Assembly: GCA_003117195.1 (NCBI GenBank)
Contig: BDSI01000028.1
Coordinates: forward strand, 310,001-374,000
From: Eudorina sp. 2006-703-Eu-15
Taxonomy: Eukaryota > Chlorophyta > Chlorophyceae > Chlamydomonadales > Volvocaceae
DNA: 64,000 nt
Direction: 5' to 3'
This document shows positions 35,472-45,305 of this stretch, one piece after another. How positions within the stretch are numbered: position 1 is the stretch's first letter; each line of letters opens with the position of its first letter. Made by a program: the position numbers and the translations under genes. The notes below the pieces were generated by a model. That model did not search any database, had not been told where the DNA came from, and was given only the letters and a program-made list of their open reading frames with translations.

Positions 35472-37664
35472 TCAGGTGTGACTGTGTACGAAGCTGCGGG
35501 TCCCCGGTTCCAGAACAATCACAGTCATGCCCAGCATCATCAAAAACACGTACGGCAGTCGGCTGCCAACGCTCTCTCTGAAGATCAGCGCGCCCAGCAT
35601 CACACTGAAGAGCACGTTGCAGCGCTTGATCGCCACAACGTACGACACCAGCAGGTGCCGTACAGCTAGCAGGAAGGACAGCACCGCCGCCAGCTCCAAC
35701 AATGAAATGACCAACATGAGCAGGAAGTGGTCGCGCAGCAGCAGCAGCAACCGGGGCGAGACGGACAGGACGTAGGCCAGGGAAGCCATACCGATGACAA
35801 ACCGCTGCGCGCCGAAGTAGACCCAAATGGAGGGGCTCGTCAGCACGCCGAGCTTGTCCAGAGACGCAGTGACCGACCAGATTATGGCCACACCTGAGGG
35901 GCCAGGCGTTGAGAGGATGCACAGGAACGCAGTGGCGTTGGGGCGGGGTGGGAAGAGCTGTAAGATCCCGGGTTGGCAAGGGTGTTGGTAGCGCCGGGCG
36001 GCGCAAGGATAGCCCAGTCACGCCGTAACACCGGTGGACATGTCAACGCTGTGCTGTACGCACTGCGGTGGAACAGCTCCCACTGATATATAATCTCCCC
36101 CAACGATACCCCCCCCCCATTTGCTCAGACAGACAGCGTAGCCCCGCAGACCGCAGAACTGACCGTGCAGTTCAGACCCCCCGACCCGGTGGACCCTGGT
36201 CCGTCCGCCGTGTTGGTTTGCTCCTTCCGAAAGACGCACAGCCGCTGGCTGTTCCTCCGCCCTCCCCAGCCTCTCTGCACGCCGCCTCTCATCCACCCAC
36301 CTATCATGAGCAGCGTCCCCGGCTCTTGCTGCCAGGGCAGCAACTGCTGAGACTGCCTGAGCAGATCCACGGCGCTAGGCACTCGCCGCTGCTGCGCCAG
36401 CAGCCCCTTGGGACCGCGCTTGCTGGGCGGCCCCGGCAACGGCGCCCCACCGCCCATCTCCAAGTCGTTAACCGTCACGCTGGAGGCCGCGCGCTGCAAA
36501 AGCATCCCCGTCGCCACTGCACCTCCTGCCGAGGCCCCCGGTCCATTTCCCGGCAGAGCCGTCGCAGCCACCTGAACGGCCGCACAGCCCTCGGGCGCTC
36601 CTCCTCCACCTCCCCCTGCTCCTGCCGCTGGCGCAGATCCCCCGGCTGCCTTGCCGCTGCCAGCGGCACCGCTCCCGGTGGTGCCTCCGGTTCCGCTGCT
36701 GGCACCCGCCTTGAGGTTGAGCAGATACCCGCCCATGGCGACCACGGAAACGCCGAGGAGTCCGCTGGGGCTGGGCAACTCCCCTGGGACAAGAAAACAC
36801 CCACGGCTTAAACAATACGCGTACGTGCATCTACGGGCCGCGGCCGTGCCCTTCGCATATCACGCACGCTGCCTTAAAAATCAATGCATACCCACATACG
36901 CATGCGCGGCCAGGGCAGTCAGAGCGACATGCCAAAACGTCGGAGGGGAAATCCCCCGGGATGTCTGTTCGTTGCCCCCGTGCTGCTGTTCTCCTACTCT
37001 GTCGTGAACCGAGCCACGGCGGTACACGACGACGGCTGCCGTGCAGGGTCTTGTGCATGCGCCTGGTGTCTCCGCGTGTGCACCGGAATGCAGTTCCGCA
37101 GCTCCGCATCGCAATTTCCTAAGGGAAAGCACCGAGCCCACAGATCTACCCGCCCGAGCTTCTCAGCCCGAGGCCCCCTCTGCTGTCTAGTGGTCACTCT
37201 CGCCACCAGCGACCCAGATCACCCCGGTTCACCCCGGTGTGGTGTGGTGTGGTGTGGTCCTCAGTTCGATCCCCCGCAGGTCAGATGCAAACCAGCGGGA
37301 TGTGCTCACCGAGGAACACGTACGCCGTCGCGATGAGAATCGCTGGCGTGAAGGCCAGGTAGGGAATGGTCAGGCTAAGAGGGGAGAGCTGGATCGCCCG
37401 CTGGTACATGTATCGGGACACCAGCAGCAGGAGCGAGGAGCTGACGGTAGCCGTTGCGAAGACCGCGGGGTGCTGGACGGTGCCTTTCCAGCGGCCCGTC
37501 AAGGCGACGCCCATACATGAGATAACCATGTCCAGCAGGGCAGGAACGGTAACCAAGCCCTCTGAGGGAATGCCGATCACGCTGGCAGCATATTTCCGCG
37601 TGGAGTCGATCGCCGTGTGCGTGAGGGCAGCGCACGCGGCGAGCGCAACGCCCGTTAAAAACAT
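35472..37664 (-). CDS. EamA/DMT-superfamily transporter, 3 exons
   Basis: Polytopic membrane protein of the drug/metabolite transporter superfamily; substrate unknown. Exons: 37664-37310, 36783-36301, 35893-35472; 419 aa. The N-terminal half (about 1-145) has four to five hydrophobic segments, including MYQRAIQLSPLSLTIPYLAF and TPAILIATAYVFLGE, then GLLGVSVVAMGGYLLNL. This resembles the first EamA repeat with its conserved small-residue helix followed by a GE turn. The C-terminal half (about 280-419) repeats the pattern, with VLFSVMLGALIFRE and MMLGMTVIVLEPG. Between them lies a roughly 130-residue Gly/Ala/Gln-rich hydrophilic loop encoded by exon 2. The gene is divergent from the pfkB kinase 433 bp away. 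Localisation cannot be read from the sequence; no clear plastid transit peptide precedes the first helix. Confidence 0.85.
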
Positions 37665-38097
37665 GTGTCATGTACGCTCGCTATAACGTTTACAAACGGC
37701 ACAGACGTTGTTGGATGAGTGTATGAGAAACCGTATAACAGCTGTGTTTCGTTCCTATTCATGCACGCGCGGGTAATTGTGCACAGCATTGCGTAATGGG
37801 CATATTTTGTATTACATTCATAATTACATGCAGGTAACTATAACTAGGGTGACTGCTTATATCCGCGGAAGGTTATTTGCTGCGTTGGAATCGTAGGTGG
37901 GTGTTTTTATCCTGTAGAAGAAAGGCGCAGCTGCCTTACATGTCCGACCTGGGGTTGACCTGACAGCTGTTGCGAGGCGACGACGCGAAGTACGGTTGCC
38001 CCGTACGCGCCGTAAGATTTTATGGTGGAGACGGCAGACGGGTCATTAGTGAGCTTAGGCATGCTCCATTGCGACCTCCATTACTATTCGTTACATT
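37665..38097. promoter_or_regulatory. 433-bp divergent promoter region
   Basis: Sequence between the ATGs of the EamA transporter (minus) and the pfkB kinase (plus). It contains AT-rich stretches around 37790-37860, which stand out against the GC-rich surroundings. It should hold both promoters; no particular element is claimed. Confidence 0.55.
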
Positions 38098-40057
38098 TTG
38101 TTTATCATCATGAAGGCTCCGTGTCGCTGCAATGAGACAGCTTCCACGTCGCCGCGCTGCGCGCCACCGGCGTCGGCGAAACGGCGGTGCACCGCCGTGC
38201 CGCCCCACCGTGGACATGCACAGCGGGCCACCTGTATTCATCCACGAGTGAACAGCGTGAATGCTGCATCAGCTGTTCCCGTCGAACGTCCGGCCACCCA
38301 GCCCAGAATTCAGGCCCCTCGCGGTGATTCGGCGTCTGGCTTCAATTCTGACATTCTTGGGCTTGGGCAAGCGATTGTGGACTGGAGCTCCAGCGTGCCT
38401 GAGGAACTTTTGTTGCAGTTTAACGTCGCCAAAGGAGGTCGCAGGCAAGACATTGCTTTCGCCAGCAGTTCCCGTGCCAGTGTATGCCAAATAATATAAT
38501 TTCAATCACTGTTTTGATTAATGTATACAAATTGGGTCGATCTTGTGGTCGGCAGTGGCATGGTCAGGTTGTGGCTGCGTTTCACCCGACTATCCTTCAT
38601 GTCGCCTCATTTCTCCGCATCTGTTTCGGATCCCTCCTGTTCTCTCCAGGGTTATTTCTGTTGATGAACGGGCGTCGGTCATGGAAACCTTGGATGACCT
38701 CGGCGCGCCCAGCCAGGTGCGGCAGCCCCCGCGCTGACGTCGCGTCCTGTTAACCGACCACCGACAGCCCCGGCAGGCGCAGAGATGCGGCCTTCACATG
38801 CTCATTTACTCGTGTCAATCTTCGCGGTATGCACGTGAACACCACCCAGCCGGTTTAAGAGAACCCACGCGGTTGTGCCAGTTAGCCTCGGCGGCGCACA
38901 GAAGCACCCACGACCATCAGGCTGCATTGTGACCGACCCGGAAACGCTCATCCGCTCCTTTCCATCACAATTTTCAAATCTCCCTCCTCCCCCCTCAGGT
39001 CAGTGCGGGCGGTTCCCTGGCGAACACGCTAGTGGGCGTTGCCAAGCTGGCCCGGGCGGCCAACAAGGACCTCCGCGTGCTCCTCGGCGGTAGCCTAGGC
39101 ACCGACACTCTTGGACAGTTTTTCAACAGTCAGATGAAGAAGGCCGGCGTGCGCTGCCTCCTAGACACGCACCATCAGCACCATCCCCAGCATCCGCACC
39201 AGCCAACAGCGCAGCTGCTGCTCCAGCAGCCGGAATCCACAGTACAGGAGCCGGCGGCCAAGACAGTCGGCGCCTCCAGCGGCCACACCGGCACCGTGAT
39301 GGTCCTCACGACACCGGACGCCCAGCGCTCCTTCCTGTCCTTCTTCACCTCCGAGACCCTCGCGCTGTCAGAGCGGGTCCGTACGGCGGTCCGCGCCAGT
39401 CGAATGGTGGTGGTCGAGGGCTACATGTGGGAGATGCCGGGTGCTGAGCAGTACATAATGCAGGTGCAGGACCTCGCCCAGTCGGCGGGGGTGCAGGTGG
39501 CCATGACGGCGGGCGACCCAGGGGTCGTTTCACGGCACCGGGACGCCATGCTGCGCGTGATCTCGCGCGGAGTGGACTTGCTGTTCACCAACGAGGACGA
39601 GGCGGCGGCGCTTGTGGGCGATGGCCTGATGTCCCAGGAGGAGGTTTCGGAGCAGCCGCTCTATGAGAGCAATGGGGCGCGAGTGGCGGCAGCGCTGGCG
39701 GAGAAGTGCCCCGTGGTCGTGGTGACCGCGGGGTCGAAGGGGTCGTACATCGGAGCCATGGGAGAGCTGCACGCCGTACCGCCGTACTGGTTGCCCCAGG
39801 GCCCGGTCGACACATGCGGCGCGGGCGATGCGTACGCGGCGGGGTGGCTGTACGCTATGCTGACTGGGTACGACATTCGCACGGCGGGCGAGTTCGCGTC
39901 ACGTGTGGCGAGTGCCGTCATCGGCCGGTACGGCCCACACCTGTCTGACGAGGACGCGGAGGCTGTTGTACGGGAGCTCCCGGATCATCAAATGGGCCCT
40001 GTGCGGGTGCGCCTAGGCGATATGGAGCTCGGGGCGGGAGGCTACGCGGACTTTTGA
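38098..40057 (+). CDS. pfkB-family carbohydrate kinase, probably plastid-targeted, 3 exons
   Basis: Ribokinase/adenosine-kinase fold enzyme that phosphorylates a sugar or nucleoside; the substrate cannot be told. Exons: 38098-38444, 38650-38716, 38999-40057; 490 aa. Residues 1 to about 75 are rich in Ala, Arg, Ser and Cys, like a transit peptide. The family's N-terminal landmark (ILGLGQAIVDWSSSVPEELL) comes next, then SAGGSLANTLVGVAKL (pfkB signature 1 region) and TNEDEAAALVG. The catalytic signature 2, DTCGAGDAYAAGWLYA, is at about 409-424 with the base D415 intact. A His/Gln-rich insertion (about 184-215) interrupts the lid region. Intron 1 has a GC donor (CGCAG|GCAAGA), forced by the reading frame. 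ATG 38098 is the first in-frame ATG; 38110 is an alternative. Confidence 0.88.
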
Positions 40058-41307
40058 GGGCGAGAGATACCCCAAGCGATCGATGCGAGGGGGTACCGGG
40101 GGTGACCCGGTTCGCAGCAACGGCGCAGCAACGCGATGACGGGGACGCGGACGTTGCTGCCTGACTGAGTGGCAGGAGCTCCTGCAGATCGCTGAAGGAC
40201 AGGTATGCTCTGACTGGCGCCCTGCGGATCTGTTATGATACCGCGAGTTGGCCATCAGCAGCTGCGTCGCAAGGACGCAAAGATGCCTTCATGCTTGCCT
40301 GCTGGTGTCTAGCAGGAGAGGGCGCAGCTGGTGGATTTGACTAGCGCGCCGGACTGTACGATATGGGTCACGATGCATGCCCTGTAGAGCGGCCGGTACA
40401 TGGGCTATTTTTGTGGCGACGGTGTGGCTCTGTCGTGTTTGGTGAGGCGATGTGGGTTCCAGGGATGCCAGCCCTTTGGGTCGGGATTCTTTCACCGGCG
40501 GTGGTGACGGCCTGAGGGAGCTCCTGGTGACGGCAGTGCGTGCAGACGTCCGCCTGGCGGCTGGGACGTGGTCAGGATTCTCGACAAGATCCCGCGCTGT
40601 GTATATTAATTCGATGCGTTAGCGTCATCCATGACCGGCTTGAGCGTTTTGAGAGCAGCAGCGCATGCATGCGGTTGATTGCCACCGTGGGTGCATGCGC
40701 GCGACCTTGCGTGTGTTTCGAAAGTGAGTGCGGATGGGAGTCCGAGAGAGAGTGTGTGGCTTCTGTGTGGTCTTGTTTGCAAACGGTCCTGCGCGGTTTG
40801 GATGGAATCGAGCCGGGCGTTTGTTCGTTTTGTACTTATGTTGTGTCGTGATGTGGTATGTAGTGAGACGAGAGGATGGTTGTCTTGACTGCTCACACAC
40901 TGCTTGTGGGGAAACCTTTCGGTCGCGATTGCGGTACTGCTCTGGTTTTGATGTGCGATGTTGCGGTGCAAGTCGTCCGCTGGCAGTTGCTGGCAGACAA
41001 GTCATTTAACCTGGAGGATGAGAAATGGAGAATAAGAATTGGGTGATGGTTATTGATTTGGGCTGGGCCGAATGACTCATTTGGGCGCAGTCAGCAAGCG
41101 ATGAGCAAGCCAGCCAGCTGATGGCACGAGCGGCACAAAAACCGTATGCATTTTCCATGAGTCTAATCCGTTGATCTCTTTCCGATGTAACCTGATTCCT
41201 TGACTTCCATATCAGCATCTCGTAAGCTGTCGAGCAAGGCCAACACGCACAAGGTCGCCAGCCTACACACAAAGAGTTGCTATTTGCGCCGCCCTCATGG
41301 TCACCGG
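40058..41307. other. Intergenic, 3' flank of pfkB gene
   Basis: About 1.25 kb with no supported gene. A TGTAA at 41186-41190 is the clearest poly(A) candidate for the kinase gene, although that would make a 3' UTR of over 1.1 kb. The 5' UTR, and possibly an upstream exon, of the next gene also lies here. Confidence 0.45.
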
Positions 41308-43704
41308 ATGTCTGCAGTGCCCGGGATGTTGAACTCGCAGCCTCCAAGCCACCGGCCTGCTGGCCTACAAGGCCGCCGCGCGGCCGGCGACGTTGCCACG
41401 TTGCAGCGAGGCAAGGCCGCAGTGGTCGCCTCAGCCGAAGAGGTTTACAAACTCTACACCGAAGACCGACTCGTCATTCACTCCATTCCAACCTGGATGG
41501 TGGGGCAGCGCCCAGGATGTTTCAAGGACAGGTACGTCAGCCGCCCTCTCGCGTCCCGACACACGCGCGATGACGACACCTGCGATGCTGCGAGAGACGT
41601 TATTTCCCCAATTTATGCAACCAGCTCCTCACGAGGAACGTCCTGGGAGCCGGTGTCAGAGGGGCCCCTACTGAGACGTCGAAACCCCTATCGCCCTCAA
41701 CCGCTCCTTGCGCAGCACCACGCTCATGTGCGGGAGCCTGTTGTTCTACCGGGGGCTGCGGCACCGACCCACGGGTCACCAGGTCGCCAGCGGCGTGGCG
41801 CGCTTCGGTAAGGGGCCCCCAGCATGCACCGAGGGACGCGGTGCTCGAGTATGGCTGTAGCGGGGCGGCCGGGCCACAACTGCCGGTTCTGTCTGGTCTC
41901 CCGGCGCTCGTGGAGGCGGTTCTGATGTCCCTCCTCATCGTACCTGGGTACCTGGGTCCTGGGAGGTCAGGGTACCCGCGGGACGGCCGGCGCATTGGCC
42001 TGTGCCGCCCGTTACTCAGGACACCGAGGCGGTCCGTCTGGCCCGCCTGGATGCCATTCCGCGTTCCCGCCCACTTTGCATGCACATGATGATGTGTCGT
42101 GCTACGGCAATGGCGAGGTCGTACACACCGGTGTGGAGTTACCCGGGGGACAGCCCCCCAGTGTCGCACCCGAGTTTGCGATCCACGTTTCGCGGCCAAC
42201 CCCGCCCGCCCGCTCCCCTTCCCCCCGCGCTCTGCCTGCCAACGGCCCTCACCGCCCCCCATCTACGGCACCCAACCGAACACGGCAGGTGACGCGGAGC
42301 GGGTCCACGCCACCGTCTTCGCCTCCCTGCACGACCTGGAGCGGGTGTGGGAGTCGCACGCCCGCCTGGAGGCCTCCAAGCCGCCCCGCTGCCGCCACCC
42401 GGACGGCCCCTTCGTCTACTTCGCCCACCACGACATGGCGGACGCCGCCGAGGTGATGGGCGGGCAGCCGCCGGAGAGCTACTGCGACTGCCATCCGGGA
42501 GGGCCCGGACCCGCAGCCTTCATCCGCACACGCGGCTTCGACTTCCGTGACCACTGCGAGAGCCAGCCGCCGCCGCACCTGCCGCCCGACGCGGAGGCGA
42601 GGGGCGTGCAGGTACGGCGGACTGGCTGGGCTGGACTGGGTGGGCGGGGCGCCGGGGACGTGGAGTTGCTCTTCCTCGCAGTTCCTTGCGGGTTGTGAAC
42701 CCATCCAGGCTACCAGCTCCACCTCTCAGGGGCCCCATCGGTGTGCCAACCGCTGTTCGGTGCGGTGGCACAAATCGTCTGCCGCCGACCGCTGTTTGCG
42801 AGATGCGGTTCGATGTGCCTCAATGTGCCTCGATGTGCCTTGTGAGGCGGCGTACAGCAACCCTCTATACCACGTGACCCACGCGGGTGCGGCCGCACCG
42901 CCGCCCCTCACTGCCTGCCCCCTGCCGACTGGGTCCCAGTGGAACGAGCTGCGGGCGGCTTTGTCGTACGACAACATGGTGGGCCTGGCCTACATCCACG
43001 ACCCCTCCCGCGACCCCCGGCAGCACCTGGAGGAGGCGGAGGGGCTGCGGCGTGCCGTGGCCAGGTCCGCGCAGGAGGCCCGCCAGGAGGGACGCCGCCG
43101 CAGCTGCTGCGGCCCCAGGTCCGACACCACCTCTGCCGACGTTGCCGGACCCGGACCCGGTCCCGGAGGTGGTCCGGACCCCGAGGACAAGGCGTCCTGC
43201 GCCGAGCCGAGGTCGCCCTCTCAGCAGCGGCAGCAGCAGCACCAGCCGCCGCAGCAGCAGGATCAGGATCAGGATCTGGAGCTGCCGGCGTCGTCGCAGT
43301 CAGTGGGACAGCATGCATCGCAGCAGCAGCAGGCACACACGGAGCAGCAGCAGCAGCAGCAGCAACCGGGTCAGGGTCAGGGTGCGGGTCAGGGCGGGCA
43401 AGAGGAGGAGGAGGAGGACGGCCTGCCCCGTCTGGAGATCTTCGTGTTCGCGTTGGAGCAGTCCAGTGGGGTCAACGGGCATTTGCTGGTGGTGGAGGAG
43501 GAGGCGGAGGAGGTGGCAGAGGGCAGGTGGGCCGGTGCGGCCGGGTTGAAAGAGCGCGGGGCTGAGGAGGCGCCAGGGTCTTGGGTTCCCCGGCGGAGGG
43601 GCCGGGCGGTCACCCTGGAGGAGTACGTGGTGGCCCTGGAGCGGTCGCCGGCGGGGTCGGCGGCGGCTGCGGGGTTGCAGGCGGCGCCGAGTGGAGGCGG
43701 GTAG
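41308..43704 (+). CDS. Unrecognised Gln-rich protein, 4 exons
   Basis: I do not recognise a family. Exons: 41308-41531, 41716-41807, 42289-42611, 42940-43704; 467 aa with consistent phases. The N-terminal 210 residues look like a folded region: EEVYKLYTEDRLVIHSIP, LMCGSLLFYRGLRHRP, ATVFASLHDLERVWESHARL. It is followed by a Cys/His cluster (CRHPDG, YCDCHPGG, FRDHC). Exon 4 begins ELRAALSYDNMVGLAYIHDP and then becomes Gln/Glu-rich low complexity, with LPRLEIFVFALEQSS near the end. Exon 2 was placed by the donor CGCTTCG|GTAAGG and a pyrimidine-rich acceptor at 41714-41715. The start is uncertain: the frame is open upstream of 41308 without an ATG, so a 5' exon may be missing. TGTAA signals follow at 43883. 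Confidence 0.6.
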
Positions 43705-43882
43705 GCCACGGACGTGGGCGGCGGGGGTTATGGAGTGTTTGCGCAGCTGAAGGCGCGATGCGTCGGGCGTGGTTAGGCGCTGCAAGGTCGTCTCGAGGGA
43801 GTGCGCGGCGGTCCACTGGGAGGCAAGCGCTTGGTCCATGACAGCCTGGGGTGGCACGGATTCTTTTTTCCAGTGTGTTTGA

Positions 43883-43892
43883 TGTAATGTAA
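43883..43892 (+). terminator. Doubled TGTAA poly(A) signal
   Basis: Two adjacent TGTAA pentamers (43883-43887 and 43888-43892), about 180 bases after the stop of the preceding plus-strand gene. Confidence 0.7.
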
Positions 43893-44790
43893 CCGTTACA
43901 AGGTGGACCCGTATCCCGACCGGGTGTTCCAATGGGCCCAGATAGCTCGTAGGTGTCTCGTCTCATCAACCCCTACCAAGGACTGCGCACCCATCCTCCA
44001 TCACCCGCGGGGGGATCACGCAGCCATACCAGCCACTACACCAGGTTACCAGCGCGCCAGGATTGCCTCTCCTGGAAACCGCGCCAGACCCGCCTAATCA
44101 CACGGCGGTGAGGGGACGGGGATTCGTTTGTTTGATGTCAACGGCTGTCACCGACGACCCGCTGGGTCCACTGTAACATAATTGATATTAATAATAGGGT
44201 CAGCTTGCAAAGAAGTTTTGGGCTGCAGGGCTCTGCGGGTCCGACCCTCGGGCGGGTACTGGGCGAGGCCGCAGTTCCTTGCTCCCCTGTGGATGTAGGA
44301 TGGAGGCTCGAGGCATCCCAGCTGCAGCTAGCGCCGCAGCTATGAGAGTGTGCAGGCCAGACAACTTGGGGCACTCCCCGGGCGGGCCGGAACCCGAAAC
44401 GCTGTGCATCAGCCCTGTGCGCAGACTCGCGCAGCCTGTCCCCGGCACCTCGAAGCCGTTGGCAGAGGTCCCGGTCGCGTGCGTGGGGAGGCTGCCCGGG
44501 AGTCGGTGTCGGCTGTACGGCAGCCCTCCCGGGAGGGACCCGGCAGCCGGCGGAACCTGGGGGCATGCCGGTGATGTGGTTCGACCCGCAGCTCGCGTCG
44601 TCCATCCTACACGCTACGACACCACTCGCCTTCGGCACTACCGTACTGGACTGGACTGCGGACTAGGGCTTTATTGGAACTCGATTGCTGTTGGGGATCC
44701 GGACGCGACGGTACTCAGCCGGGAAAGCCCCAGCTGCAGGACCTCACAGCCGGACTGACCCACATCTCCCGCCCCGGAAGCCCTGCTCAC

Positions 44791-44892
44791 CCGCACCTCC
44801 CCCAGCGCCTCCGGATGCTCCTCCAGAAAGGCCCGCAGCAGGTCGCAGCCCTCCGTGATACACGCTGGCAGGTCCCCGGGCGATGCAATGGA
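44791..44892 (-). other. Exon-like open segment, gene unknown
   Basis: Minus-strand open stretch bounded by an AG acceptor (44894-44893) and a GTGAGC donor (from 44790). It encodes a non-repetitive, amphipathic-looking peptide including CDLLRAFLEEHPEALGE. No domain recognised. It may belong to a small gene whose other exons I could not place, or be chance. Confidence 0.25.
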
Positions 44893-45305
44893 CTGGACAC
44901 TGGATTTGATACTGACAGTCGTGGCGACAATCACCAGACGGGTGCGCAGCTTTCAGCCCGGGGCCCGACACGTGTTCCACGCATTTCCCCCGCGGGGGCA
45001 GATTACAGAGTTCTGGATACCGTATACTCACCGGCTGCCCGCTGATCCGCCCTCACACGGCGGCTGCCACATGTCCTGCGGCTGTATCGTGGCTGTCTAT
45101 CGGGGCCCTATGTACTCCGGCTCTCTACGCGGCCGGCCAGCCACGCGCTCTGTCCATGCCGCACTGGGTGGTGGCCTCTCCACAATCCGCACCACCATTC
45201 ACGACAAGACGATAAACGACGACAAGGACCAACGAGGTTCACACGGCCACGACGGTCGATGTGTGTCAGACGTTAATGCAGAGCCGCGTCCTGCGCCCTG
45301 CACTC

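Larger units (their letters stand above)
43705..45305. other. Convergent intergenic region with exon-like islands
   Basis: About 1.6 kb between converging genes. Besides 3' UTRs it has two minus-strand stretches that read like exons: 44892-44791 and, ending at 44210 or so, a frame finishing AQNFFAS. I could not join them into a phased gene model. Confidence 0.4.
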
